Below are positions 42,753 to 51,980 of a stretch of DNA of 64,000 nt, piece after piece. Within the stretch, counting starts at the first letter, position 1. The number at the start of each line of letters is the position of its first letter. Below the pieces are notes generated by a model. It was not told the DNA's origin. It ran no database searches and saw only the letters and a program-made list of their open reading frames with translations. The DNA is from Gammaproteobacteria bacterium (lineage in GTDB: Bacteria; Pseudomonadota; Gammaproteobacteria; JAIEPX01): positions 97,422 to 161,421 of the forward strand of contig JAIEPX010000014.1 of NCBI GenBank assembly GCA_019748175.1, given 5' to 3'. A program made the position numbers and the translations under genes.

Positions 42753-42779
42753 ACTCCACTGCTGCTGTGGCAGTGGAGT
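42753..42779. terminator. Possible bidirectional terminator hairpin
   Basis: ACTCCACTGC (42753-42762) pairs perfectly with GCAGTGGAGT (42770-42779). It lies between the convergent LbtU-like and ankyrin genes; flanking T-runs are weak. Confidence 0.55.
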
Positions 42780-42820
42780 GAGTAATAATAAGCGCGAAAT
42801 TTTTTTCTGATAATTTTAAA

Positions 42821-44599
42821 TTATTTTAATTCAACGATGTTATCTTGTGATGCGCTGAGAACTTTTTCAAATAAATAACCTGGGAAAGTTTCGTCTTTTC
42901 TGTACGCTTCGAGAATGTCTCTAATTGAATCGCCTTCTGAGGTTGGTTGATCAAGTGCCTGAGGGTATTTTTCGAGCATTATTGCCAACGTGTTCCATGC
43001 GGTGATTGTTTTCGATGCGAGATATGAAGAATAATTTAAATTAGCTTGTTGTTCGTCTGCATTGGCGAACATTAATAATACTTCAAATAGGGCTTGATTA
43101 TTATCGTTTGTAGTGAGCCAATCTGTTTTGAATTCTTCAGTCAACATGATCAATAATTGAGGATTGTTTGGAACTGCAGCATAGTGCAACACGGTACTAT
43201 TGTCGAAAGTGCGAAGAGAAAGCAGGTCAGGATTATCCCGCTGTAAACGTCTTAAAAACCAGGGGCAATCTGATTGAGCAGCCCAATGTGCGGCAGTTAA
43301 TCCTTGGGCATCTCTAGGCACTTCTTTATCTAGGTAATGATGTTTAAATAAAAAATCGTAAACATGATAGTGTCCACCAATGGCTGCATGATGTAAAACG
43401 CAACGACCGTCGTCATCAAGTTCGTAAAGCAGTTTGCTACCTTCGGGTGTTTTTAACACTTCGCGAATTAAATTTAAATGTCCCGCTCTAGCGAGTAGAT
43501 GAAGAACAGTTTCACCATTATTAAAACGTTGGTCGAGTGTAAATATATCTTCTTTCAGAAATTGCCAAAAAATGTCGGAATGTCCGCCTGAAATTACACT
43601 TTCTACAAGATCTTCACATGCAATATTATGATTTGAATTTAGCTCCAGAGCGACTGGATAGTTTCCCATTTTGCAGGCATGTTTTGCAATCATGAGTAAT
43701 TCTTCGTGAGACTCGGGTAGCGAATGATCTTCTCGTTTCCATAAATCCCAGTGCCCATTTTCTGAGGACATAATAGCGGGATGTGGACCAACTGCGGGGT
43801 CTACTCCAACTGCTAAAAGAAAATCAACGGTGTCGTTATGCCCGCCAAAATGAGCGTAGGTTAGAAGGGTTTCTTCGTTGGCGACTCGAGATTTATGGGA
43901 GTACACTTTTGTCAGGTCATAACCAATATCACGATAATATTCTAACGCTTCGTTGTCACCCACTAAAGCAGCGAGAGTAGGTAATTTATGATGAGGATCA
44001 AAACGTTCAATTTCTTCTGCAGTATAACGTTCACCTTTAGGGGGGAAATGACGCGCTAGGTGACGTTTTACGCAATCGATTCGTCGAGCTATCGTATAAT
44101 AATGTAAAGGGCCTCGCCCGTAAGAATCCACTGTCGTTGTGATAGTATCGCCTAATAATTCTTCGACGAGATATTCTTTGCCGCAGAGAGCGATAATTTT
44201 CCATTCACAATTTGGATCATTTTTAAAAAGAATGTCGATGAGAGGTTTGGCGTTGCTGAGTATTGTCGCGAGCTCTTGATAATTTAATCGGTAATGCTGA
44301 AAAATTGGGCTGAGCTCTATCACGTCCAGCAAATAATCAAAGCCATCAATGACACGAGAGGTGAGTTTCAATTGGAGTAGTTTTTTTAATAAGATTGGCT
44401 GGGCTCTTTGCCAAAGTGTCGTACACCCCATTCCCCAATTCACTGTTTCTCTCATGGAGAGGAAGCCACAAATATACTCTTGGATATCTCTACCCTGATT
44501 AATAAGGCCGTAAGCACTATTTGCTTGGTTGGCTTCTTCTTTATTTTGAGAGTCAGCTTTGGCAGGTGAGCTAGGATCTAATAGATGCTGTTCGTGCAT
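42821..44599 (-). CDS. F-box-like/ankyrin-repeat effector-like protein
   Basis: 592 aa from the ATG at 44599 (AAGGCG upstream). The longer frame to 44641 would include the -10 box of the predicted promoter. An F-box-like helix bundle lies at about residues 30-60 (DIQEYICGFLSMRETVNWGM and CTTLWQRAQP). Many ankyrin units follow, clearest in NGETVLHLLARAGHLNLIREV, GRCVLHHAAIGGHYHVYDFL and GLTAAHWAAQSDCPWFLRRL. There is no signal peptide. The architecture resembles Legionella AnkB-type effectors that recruit host SCF ubiquitin ligase. It is colinear over its length with the gene at 48980. Translocation to a host is inferred. Confidence 0.82.
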   Translation of the reverse strand: MHEQHLLDPSSPAKADSQNKEEANQANSAYGLINQGRDIQEYICGFLSMRETVNWGMGCTTLWQRAQPILLKKLLQLKLTSRVIDGFDYLLDVIELSPIFQHYRLNYQELATILSNAKPLIDILFKNDPNCEWKIIALCGKEYLVEELLGDTITTTVDSYGRGPLHYYTIARRIDCVKRHLARHFPPKGERYTAEEIERFDPHHKLPTLAALVGDNEALEYYRDIGYDLTKVYSHKSRVANEETLLTYAHFGGHNDTVDFLLAVGVDPAVGPHPAIMSSENGHWDLWKREDHSLPESHEELLMIAKHACKMGNYPVALELNSNHNIACEDLVESVISGGHSDIFWQFLKEDIFTLDQRFNNGETVLHLLARAGHLNLIREVLKTPEGSKLLYELDDDGRCVLHHAAIGGHYHVYDFLFKHHYLDKEVPRDAQGLTAAHWAAQSDCPWFLRRLQRDNPDLLSLRTFDNSTVLHYAAVPNNPQLLIMLTEEFKTDWLTTNDNNQALFEVLLMFANADEQQANLNYSSYLASKTITAWNTLAIMLEKYPQALDQPTSEGDSIRDILEAYRKDETFPGYLFEKVLSASQDNIVELK

Positions 44600-44629
44600 T
44601 TCTATCGCCTTAAATGGGTAAAAGTTGCC

Positions 44630-44658
44630 AATATACCCCAATTTCTCATATTATTCAA
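44630..44658 (-). promoter_or_regulatory. Sigma70-type promoter of the F-box/ankyrin gene
   Basis: On the minus strand TTGAAT (44658-44653), a 17-base spacer and TATATT (44635-44630), followed by GGC. The paralogue at 48980 has TTGAAA-17-TATATTGGC, so the two promoters appear related. Confidence 0.65.
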
Positions 44659-44853
44659 GCTGTATTTGCTTTGAGTAGCTGGTTCGTCTGAATTTGAGGC
44701 TTAACCTGAAGACTGCAGTGTAGCAAAGGTTTACCGTGCATTGCAGGTTTTCGGAAGCAGCTGAATACCCTATTTTTGAAGGGTCTGAGCTTTAACCCCG
44801 ACCCCAGCCGCAGAGCCTAGGTTTATAGCACTTCCAGGTAAAATGGCTAATTT

Positions 44854-44864
44854 TGTACTATACT
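44854..44864 (+). promoter_or_regulatory. TGTACTATA-type promoter of the phosphatase gene
   Basis: TGTACTATACT starts 43 bases upstream of the ATG at 44897. Thirteen bases before it stands CCAGGTA, as at the gene starting at 48700, and both also have AGCCTAGG further upstream. No good -35 is seen, which suggests an activator. Confidence 0.6.
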
Positions 44865-44896
44865 GTTAAATATAGGGGTTTACTGGAGCATGATTT

Positions 44897-47053
44897 ATGA
44901 AAAAGTCAGAATCAGCGGCTGTGCGAAAAGGTGCTAGAAGGCTCGATGCTAAGGGATTAAGTCAGGTCGGGGCAGGGTTAGATTCACTCGCTCAGAAATT
45001 ACCTAATAATCAACAGTCAGAAATGAAGGATTCTGTTCCTATGGCTGATGTGCTTACCTATGATCTTAGGACTAAAAAGAATCTAACGGATATCAATGGG
45101 GCGCCAGTTAAGCCAGTGGCACTTGTTATCGATGGCAGACCCTACAAGAATCAAGTGCGTTTTGGTGGATACCGATTCGAAACACCTATGGCTACTACAA
45201 AAATAGTGGGTCTAACTAATTTTGGGAATGGATTGTATGTCCAACCAGCGCCTTTACAACCATTTTTAAGAATAGGGCAACATGCAGTGGGGGAATATGA
45301 GAGGGAGCACGGAAGAATTGATGATAGACAAGCTAATGGAAAAGCTCAAATCGCAGATATTATTAGGGGGGGTGCAATTGAAGGAGGCGGGCGGAATTAC
45401 CGAAATGCTTGTTTTGAAGCTATTCAGGAAGATTCACCCAATAAAACCATTACAGTTCTTGTGTTGGGGCCCCAACGTGAAGATGGGCGACATGAAAATG
45501 CAGAAGCGTATGAGGAATTAGGTAGTGGCGAGAAAAAGAAGTTGTCGCCTAACATACACGAATTTCAAGATATGCAAGTAGTTCAAAGCAATAACGGTGA
45601 GCTTATTAATGTCAGAGTTATACATGCAAATGTGAGTAAATTTGATGAGCAACATCTTGACTCAGGAGATCTAGAAACACTCGCAACTGTTTATGCTGAT
45701 ACATTGGGTCAAGGAAATCCACTTACCATCCATTGTACCGATGGTTTGGATCGCGCTGGTGGAATAGCTTTCGCAATGCACCTCATGAAAAATTATGAAA
45801 GTGTGTTTGTGCCAGGAAATGATAATGCTACATTAGCTAATGTAATTAAAGAACACGATTATATGCAAGATCTTCGTGGTGGTTATTTTTGCACAGCAAA
45901 TGAAACTCGGTTGTCAGGAGCGGCTCAACTTGCCACCATAATGAAATCAATAGAAATGTCGCGATCTATATTAGTGGATATAGCAAGAACCGATCCTGAA
46001 TTGCATGGTAAATTAAATGGTAAGAACTATGTTGAGCAGGTTGGAATACTGCTCGATCAAGATCCTCGCTCTTCAACCGCCCAAGAGTTATTAACGGTAT
46101 TAGTCGTTCGTGGACGCGCTGAGCAGAGATATTTGAACAAGTTAGCCAAGGATATTGATCATCCGTTGGTTGTTCAATTTCAAAGTCTAGAGCCTAAAAT
46201 AAAAATTGTAGAAGCTAGGGGTATGTTGAAGGATATTGATGAAATGATTCGTAATGGCCATAGAATTAAAGAGAAAAAAGGCCGCGTACATGAGGGGTAT
46301 CTATTTGAATTAGAGGGGGTAAGAAATCAGCTTGATAAGCAAATGAAGGAAGGAAAATATCATCCTGATAAATTTATTGCTCAGCTGGCAAGTTTGAAAA
46401 ATGAGCTTGCAGAGACGAAGCCTAATTTTCTTTTGGCGACAAAAATTAAGCGTGATGCTGCTAAACATCATGGTTCTGTAAATGCAAGAGCACCTGAAAT
46501 TCGTAATGTTACTGCACCAACTAGTGTGGCCGTTCAAGCACCAACGAGCACCCTAACTGGAGCAATGCTTTCAAAAAGAACATCAGGAGACGCGGCATCA
46601 GAAAAAAAACAAGAATACTCAGAAACAGATGATTTTGCAGAATCCGTTGCTAAAATGACAGGATTGGCTGTGTTAGCTGAGAGTGGTCCCCCGGCATTTG
46701 AAATAAAATTGAACGACTTAGCCGGAGATTTTCAAAATATTTTAAAAGAAGCTATAACGGCAGCTTCTGAAACAGGTGCAACAGTAATTGAATTTCAAGA
46801 TCAATGCGTGATCAAAACAGAAGATGCCTGCGTTCATTTGTCGAAAGCTGAGGATGGTCAAACAAAGCTTAACGTCCGAAGTCAAAGTGATAAACAGGAC
46901 AAAGCATTTGAAGATGCAGTCAAAGTTGTTCCTGCGCTTGGTGATATGGAAGCGCATCAAAAAAACAGTCTTCAAGATCATACAGCACAACAAGATGTTC
47001 AGGGTAAGATAGAGCAGTTGTCAGCACAACGAGATGCGAGATTAGAATATTAA
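44897..47053 (+). CDS. CX5R phosphatase effector-like protein
   Basis: 718 aa. Residues about 55-370 look like a cysteine-based phosphatase with signature IHCTDGLDRAG (His279, Cys280, Arg286). This loop is near that of protein-tyrosine and phosphoinositide phosphatases. The Lys-rich middle (about 430-520) is helical. The C-terminal 200 residues are low-complexity with no family match. There is no signal peptide. The charged N-terminus MKKSESAAVRKGARRLD and the effector-type promoter suggest a translocated enzyme acting on host phosphotyrosine or phosphoinositides (inference). A convergent hairpin ends the transcript. Confidence 0.75.
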   Translation: MKKSESAAVRKGARRLDAKGLSQVGAGLDSLAQKLPNNQQSEMKDSVPMADVLTYDLRTKKNLTDINGAPVKPVALVIDGRPYKNQVRFGGYRFETPMATTKIVGLTNFGNGLYVQPAPLQPFLRIGQHAVGEYEREHGRIDDRQANGKAQIADIIRGGAIEGGGRNYRNACFEAIQEDSPNKTITVLVLGPQREDGRHENAEAYEELGSGEKKKLSPNIHEFQDMQVVQSNNGELINVRVIHANVSKFDEQHLDSGDLETLATVYADTLGQGNPLTIHCTDGLDRAGGIAFAMHLMKNYESVFVPGNDNATLANVIKEHDYMQDLRGGYFCTANETRLSGAAQLATIMKSIEMSRSILVDIARTDPELHGKLNGKNYVEQVGILLDQDPRSSTAQELLTVLVVRGRAEQRYLNKLAKDIDHPLVVQFQSLEPKIKIVEARGMLKDIDEMIRNGHRIKEKKGRVHEGYLFELEGVRNQLDKQMKEGKYHPDKFIAQLASLKNELAETKPNFLLATKIKRDAAKHHGSVNARAPEIRNVTAPTSVAVQAPTSTLTGAMLSKRTSGDAASEKKQEYSETDDFAESVAKMTGLAVLAESGPPAFEIKLNDLAGDFQNILKEAITAASETGATVIEFQDQCVIKTEDACVHLSKAEDGQTKLNVRSQSDKQDKAFEDAVKVVPALGDMEAHQKNSLQDHTAQQDVQGKIEQLSAQRDARLEY

Positions 47054-47076
47054 TATTATGATGAAAAATCGAAAGG

Positions 47077-47113
47077 TAGTGAAGAATTTGAATTTAATTC
47101 AAACTCTTCACTA
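47077..47113. terminator. Bidirectional terminator between convergent effector-like genes
   Basis: GTGAAGAATTTGAAT pairs with ATTCAAACTCTTCAC (14 of 15) around a short loop, just after the phosphatase stop. It overlaps the stop codon of the convergent coiled-coil gene. Confidence 0.65.
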
Positions 47114-48700
47114 TTTCTTAAATGATTGTGGGCGGACATCAGCTTCCTGAGTTTTTTCTGTTTTTAACCCCCCAACTTTTTGTATGCTATCTTTTAGTGG
47201 ATTCGCATTCATTGCCTCTAAATGTTTTCTCACTTGCCCTTTTAGAATGCTCTTAACTATTCCAATTTTACTTTTTTCTACTCTCTCAAGTAGTGTGTCG
47301 AGTTTCGATATTGCTTTATATGCCGCTTTTTGATCTGAATCTAGTTTAGGTTGACTAGTGTTGATTTCCGTTTGTTTGGGTTCTTTATAAGTTGTAGGAA
47401 AATTTTCTTTCAAAGCATTCTGCATGTTCTCACGTCTTTCTTGAGCAAGCTCTTTTTGATATTGTTGGAATTCAGGCTGATTTTTTATAACGTTAATATC
47501 GCTTCGCAGTTCTGCAATCTGATCCTGTACTCGCGCTCCTGCAGTCACTATATTATCTGCTTTCTTGATAATGCTCACAAACGATTGTGTAACATTGGAT
47601 TTTGTTACTGTTTCACTTGGTGATTGAATTTCTACAGTTTGTCCACTTCCAATCTCTTCTTTACCTTTATCACTTTTTGCTTCTTCTCTCACACCCGTTG
47701 TATTCGTCACCCCCTCGGTTTCATCTTCTTTCTGTTCAACTCCAGGCTCTGTTTCATCGAGTTGTGCTTTCAGACCTTGTGCCTCACCCATCTTTTTAGT
47801 CATTTCTTCTAATTCATCGATGTTTTCGACGCCAGCCATGAGGGCTTCATTTCTTGATTGTCCATCTTGAACAGCTTTTAATCTTTCCCGTAATACTTCA
47901 ACATTTTCTTCTTCTGTCTGTTCTGATTCATCATTGTGAGGACCATTTTCGCCTCTCATTACCACTTCTATCTTTGGCATCGTCTCTTTAATTGCTGCCA
48001 ACTTATTTAGCATCTCATTGTCAGTTTCACTTTCGCTTTCAAATTGTTCTTCCTCGACATCGTTCTCTTGTATATTGGTTTCTTGACCACTTGTTTGATC
48101 ATTATTTTTTGCTTTCAGTTCTTCACCGGTCTTAGGGTCTAAAAATACGACATCCTCATCACTTTCTTCTTCTTGTTCAACAGAATCTTCTTTTTCTCTG
48201 GGTAGAATAATGACATCATCATCACTATCGTCTACTTGTGCTACTTGTTCAGACTCAACTTCATTTGCTTCCGATTCTTGTTTAGCGGCTTGTTCACCCA
48301 CTTTTGCTGCTTGTTCAGACTCAACTTCTTTAGCTTCCGATTCTTGTTTAGAGACTTGTCCCATCACTTTTTGTTGTCGTTGAAGCATTGTGGTTGCTCT
48401 TCTAGATAGTCGAGCGGAAAACGATTGTGATTCTTTAAATTCAGGATTTTGTATAGCTCTATTAATTGTTTTATAGAGCTTATCTAATGCTTCTGTATAC
48501 ATTGAGGCATTTATGTTCGCATCATTTTGCCATCTTTCAAACTGTTCTAGCTGCACCTTTAATTGTGCTAATGAGTCTTGTCCGCCAACTCGATAACCTT
48601 CTCCTAGCGATTTAATCAATCTCTCAAGGTTTTTGCCAGTTTTAGCAATCAGCGCACCAGCCTCTTTTTTTAATTCATTCTCTGACTTCTCTGTTGACAT
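47111..48700 (-). CDS. Acidic coiled-coil/low-complexity protein, effector-like
   Basis: 529 aa, rich in Glu, Gln, Lys and Ser. A near-repeat occurs around residues 118-160: KQESEAKEVESEQAAKVGEQ is followed by KQESEANEVESEQVAQV. Strongly acidic linkers come next (DDSDDDVIILPREKED, SVEQEEESDEDVVFLD). Helical segments dominate the ends. There is no signal peptide, membrane segment or recognised enzyme domain. Its promoter carries the TGTACTATA word and it lies head-to-head with an ankyrin effector-like gene. GAGAGGAGAG precedes the ATG. Function unknown. Confidence 0.7.
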   Translation of the reverse strand: MSTEKSENELKKEAGALIAKTGKNLERLIKSLGEGYRVGGQDSLAQLKVQLEQFERWQNDANINASMYTEALDKLYKTINRAIQNPEFKESQSFSARLSRRATTMLQRQQKVMGQVSKQESEAKEVESEQAAKVGEQAAKQESEANEVESEQVAQVDDSDDDVIILPREKEDSVEQEEESDEDVVFLDPKTGEELKAKNNDQTSGQETNIQENDVEEEQFESESETDNEMLNKLAAIKETMPKIEVVMRGENGPHNDESEQTEEENVEVLRERLKAVQDGQSRNEALMAGVENIDELEEMTKKMGEAQGLKAQLDETEPGVEQKEDETEGVTNTTGVREEAKSDKGKEEIGSGQTVEIQSPSETVTKSNVTQSFVSIIKKADNIVTAGARVQDQIAELRSDINVIKNQPEFQQYQKELAQERRENMQNALKENFPTTYKEPKQTEINTSQPKLDSDQKAAYKAISKLDTLLERVEKSKIGIVKSILKGQVRKHLEAMNANPLKDSIQKVGGLKTEKTQEADVRPQSFKK

Positions 48701-48732
48701 GATTTCTCTCCTCTCTATGAATCTCTAATCTA

Positions 48733-48743
48733 ATTATAGTACA
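48733..48743 (-). promoter_or_regulatory. TGTACTATA-type promoter of the coiled-coil gene
   Basis: On the minus strand TGTACTATAAT reads from 48743 to 48733, 43 bases upstream of the ATG at 48700. CCAGGTA lies 13 bases before it and AGCCTAGG just beyond, as at 44854. Confidence 0.6.
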
Positions 48744-48918
48744 TTTTCCTGATTTGTACCTGGAGCCTAGGCTTTGGAAGACCGGTCTTAATCATTGATT
48801 AGTTTACTCAGGATAGCTCAAATAACGTCTGATAAAAGCCTAGGATGCCCAGCTGCAAGGCTTTTCCCCAGAGATATGAGGTGCTGTCAATCCATAAAAA
48901 AGATTCCATTGGACCCGG

Positions 48919-48947
48919 TTGAAATAGGTCGTTTTTTATGATATATT
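48919..48947 (+). promoter_or_regulatory. Sigma70-type promoter of the second F-box/ankyrin gene
   Basis: TTGAAA (48919-48924), 17-base spacer, TATATT (48942-48947) followed by GGC. Near-consensus, and matched by the paralogue's promoter at 44630-44658. Confidence 0.7.
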
Positions 48948-48979
48948 GGCTAATATTGCCATGTCTATAGAGGTCCTTT

Positions 48980-50698
48980 ATGAAAAAAACTGGTTCCAGC
49001 CAAGATAAATCAGCAGCAGAACAAACTTCTGTTATCTCAATTACTCCGGATAACGCTTACAACCCTTTTATTGTGCTTGGCAGAGACGTTCATAGTCACA
49101 TGATACAATTATCAACGATTAAAGACGCTGTGAGCCTATCCAGATCATGCACAAGTCTTTGGGTTAAAAGCCAGGGGGCGCTGTTTCGATTGTTTTTACG
49201 AAATGTCCAATCAGAATTAAATAATGATGCATTTGCTTATCTTCATGACGCAATAGAACTCGATGACAACTTCAATAAATTTAAAATTGATTTTAAACAT
49301 CTTGCTAAAGTGCTCAATTCGGCATTACCCGTATTAACTTCTTTCATCAGAAACGATCTTAGAGCTGCACCAAAGTTTGCAGCCATTTGTGGCAAAAAAA
49401 GTGCAGTAGAAGAAATTCTTGGTGATAAAATTACAGCCTCTATAGACAGTGGTAATCATTGTATAGCTTCTTACTATGCAGTAGGCGATCAATTAGAATG
49501 TTTGATAGATTTTTATGTGCGTTGGCCAGAAGTATTTTTACATCACATCGACGCTATTGCGCATCAAGCGGCATTAGGTGGGAGTATCCCTATTCTCAAG
49601 TACCTCAAAGAGACGCATAAGTATGATTTGAGAAAAGTGTATCCTAAAAGAGCTGGAGAATTCGTTGATGAAACTCTACTCACGTCCGCAGTAAAAGGTG
49701 GTCATGAAGAAATGATCGATTTTTTAATCACAGAAGGCGTTAGTCCTTATATTGGACTCCACTTGGCCGTTGTAGCTTCCACCTACGCACACTGGAAACT
49801 ATATGATCGATTCTCGGAAGAAGAACATCCATTGAGTGGCTATTTAGACGACGCAACTATTCAAAAATTGGCTCTTTGTATTGCAGGTAATGCTTTAAGG
49901 ACAGGGAAATTGGAGCTAGGGCTTTCCCTTATGAAACAATACCACTTAGATGCTAAAACGCTATTTATGCATGTCATTGAGGGTGGGCGCGCTGAGATAT
50001 TTTGGCACTTTATTAATAGTGGTTTAGTGTCTCTGACTGATCGATTTAAAAATGAAGCCACAGTAGAACATCTTTTAGTTAAATTCGGCCATTTATCTTT
50101 ACTAAAAGAAGTTTTAAAAGATCCTAGACCCAAAAATGGTGTGCTTGCAGTTGACGGTAAAGGAAGATCATCACTCCATTATGCTGGTAAAGGCGGGCAT
50201 TACAATATGTATACATTTCTTCTTCCATTTTTTGAGAACGCTCTACAAAAAGATCAAGAAGGAAACACAGTCGCCCATACTGCTGCTGCATCTGGTTCCG
50301 TGTGGTTTTTAAAACTATTAATGCTAAGCGAAACAGGCCGAATAATGATGAAGGGAAAATGCGCAAAAAATAATAAAGGTGAAACGGTCTTACATTCCGC
50401 AGCTAAATCTAACGACGCAAATTTAATTTGCATGATTGTAGAAGATGAGAACTGTGGCATAGATCTATTCTCAACAGATAAGAGAGGTTTAAAGGTTTTT
50501 AATAAATTGGCTAGTTTAGCTATGCTAAAAGAATCTTATTGGAGTACTATCAGTGCTCTCGTTGTAAAATATGGGGTTGAACTCATTGACAGTAATATAA
50601 ATGGTGCTCCTGGTAACAACGTTAGAGTCGTAATGGAAGCTTTTAAAGCAGAAAAATATTTTCCAAGTTCAGCATTAATTGCCCCAACTAAAAAGTAA
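48980..50698 (+). CDS. F-box-like/ankyrin-repeat effector-like protein (paralogue)
   Basis: 572 aa. An F-box-like segment lies at about residues 35-70 (VHSHMIQLSTIKDAVSLSRS, CTSLWVKSQG). Ankyrin-type repeats include DETLLTSAVKGGHEEMIDFL, GRSSLHYAGKGGHYNMYTFL, GNTVAHTAAASGSVWFLKLL and GETVLHSAAKSNDANLICMI. It is colinear with the 42821-44599 gene throughout, so they arose by duplication. No signal peptide. The charged Ser-rich start (MKKTGSSQDKSAAEQ) resembles those of the other effector-like genes here. It converges on nth. Confidence 0.82.
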   Translation: MKKTGSSQDKSAAEQTSVISITPDNAYNPFIVLGRDVHSHMIQLSTIKDAVSLSRSCTSLWVKSQGALFRLFLRNVQSELNNDAFAYLHDAIELDDNFNKFKIDFKHLAKVLNSALPVLTSFIRNDLRAAPKFAAICGKKSAVEEILGDKITASIDSGNHCIASYYAVGDQLECLIDFYVRWPEVFLHHIDAIAHQAALGGSIPILKYLKETHKYDLRKVYPKRAGEFVDETLLTSAVKGGHEEMIDFLITEGVSPYIGLHLAVVASTYAHWKLYDRFSEEEHPLSGYLDDATIQKLALCIAGNALRTGKLELGLSLMKQYHLDAKTLFMHVIEGGRAEIFWHFINSGLVSLTDRFKNEATVEHLLVKFGHLSLLKEVLKDPRPKNGVLAVDGKGRSSLHYAGKGGHYNMYTFLLPFFENALQKDQEGNTVAHTAAASGSVWFLKLLMLSETGRIMMKGKCAKNNKGETVLHSAAKSNDANLICMIVEDENCGIDLFSTDKRGLKVFNKLASLAMLKESYWSTISALVVKYGVELIDSNINGAPGNNVRVVMEAFKAEKYFPSSALIAPTKK

Positions 50699-50709
50699 TT
50701 GTGCGCATC

Positions 50710-51345
50710 TTATTCTGTTTTATCAGGATATTCGCACAAATCTTTAATTAAGCACTTAGTGCAAAGCGGTGTTCGTGCCTTGCACACGTAACGACCATGC
50801 AAAACCAACCAATGATGTGTATTTTGCAAATATTGTTTTGGCACTGATTTTTCTAAACCAAGTTCAACTTCTAAAGGGGTTTTGCCCTTTGCTAATCCCG
50901 TGCGGTTTGAAACTCTAAAAATGTGCGTGTCTACAGCAATAGTGTGTTGACCAAAAGCTGCGCTGAGCACGACGTTCGCTGTTTTACGACCAACGCCCGG
51001 AAATTTTTCTAATTCTTCACGTGTTGAGGGTACAACGCTGTTGTGTTCTTGGATTAATAACTCGCATGTTTGAATAATGTGTTTGGCCTTTGTTTTGTAG
51101 AGATTAATGGTTTTAATCATTTCTCTGAGTCCTTCCTCTCCCAGCGCGCGCATTTTTTTAGGTGTATTGGCTTTTTTAAAAAGAGCGGGTGTCGCTTTAT
51201 TAACACCGATATCTGTTGCTTGTGCTGATAGCATGACAGCGACCAGTAATTCGAAAGGTGTTGAGTATATTAATTCAGTGGTAGGTTGAGGATTATTTTC
51301 TTGAAAACGTGAAAAAATTTGAGTGCGTTTAACTGTATTCATCAT
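50710..51345 (-). CDS. nth: Endonuclease III
   Basis: 211 aa base-excision DNA glycosylase/AP lyase for oxidised pyrimidines. The helix-hairpin-helix is [20 protein letters not shown] with catalytic Lys in GRKTA, and the catalytic Asp is in AVDTHIFRV. The C-terminal [4Fe-4S] motif [17 protein letters not shown] has the C-X6-C-X2-C-X5-C spacing. It overlaps the rnfB-like gene by four bases (ATGA) within a metG-rnfB-nth operon. Confidence 0.96.
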   Translation of the reverse strand: MMNTVKRTQIFSRFQENNPQPTTELIYSTPFELLVAVMLSAQATDIGVNKATPALFKKANTPKKMRALGEEGLREMIKTINLYKTKAKHIIQTCELLIQEHNSVVPSTREELEKFPGVGRKTANVVLSAAFGQHTIAVDTHIFRVSNRTGLAKGKTPLEVELGLEKSVPKQYLQNTHHWLVLHGRYVCKARTPLCTKCLIKDLCEYPDKTE

Positions 51346-51980
51346 GATTTCGTTGTGTTGAGTTGCTGACGTTTTGCTGCGGCACGGGCAACAGCTTCTG
51401 CGATAGAAAGTCTGCGGGCATCGACAGAGTCAACTTGTTGTGTATTTTGCACGGAAGAGATGTCATTGTTTTCTGATTCGTGCTTGCTAAGCCCTAAGCG
51501 TTTTTGTCGCGCATGATAACGTTCTCTCGCACGATTCGCCTGCATTTTTATTGTCACAGGGTCTTCTATCATAATGGGTTTCATATCGATGCAATCCATG
51601 GGGCAGGGAGCAAGGCATAAATCGCAACCCGTGCATTCGTCCGTTATAATTGTGTGCATTTGTTTGGAAGCGCCAATGATGGCATCAACAGGACAAACTT
51701 GAATACATTTAGTACAGCCAATGCATTCATCTTCTCGAATGACTGCGCGTGTCGGTAATTTTGTTTTTTTTTGCATTTCTTCAATATGCGCAGTGGGGTC
51801 TTGTTGTAATAATTCGCCAAGTTTTTTGAGTGTTTCAACGCCGCCCGGTGGGCAAAGATTAATGGGCGCATTATTTTCGATGAGTGCTTTAGCATACGGT
51901 TGGCAAGCACCGTAACTACACAATCCACATTGGGTTTGTGGTAAAACAGCATCAATGGTTGTAATAGTGACTTTGTTCAT
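51342..51980 (-). CDS. RnfB/RsxB-like iron-sulfur protein lacking the membrane anchor
   Basis: 212 aa. A 4Fe-4S domain ([18 protein letters not shown], later LCPPGG) is followed by two ferredoxin clusters ([12 protein letters not shown] and [12 protein letters not shown]), the RnfB order. RnfB normally starts with a hydrophobic helix, missing here. The rest of the Rnf complex (A, C, D, G, E) is not in the window. It may be a soluble electron carrier, perhaps supplying clusters or electrons to nth or other proteins (inference). It overlaps metG and nth by four bases each. Confidence 0.88.
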   Translation of the reverse strand: MNKVTITTIDAVLPQTQCGLCSYGACQPYAKALIENNAPINLCPPGGVETLKKLGELLQQDPTAHIEEMQKKTKLPTRAVIREDECIGCTKCIQVCPVDAIIGASKQMHTIITDECTGCDLCLAPCPMDCIDMKPIMIEDPVTIKMQANRARERYHARQKRLGLSKHESENNDISSVQNTQQVDSVDARRLSIAEAVARAAAKRQQLNTTKS

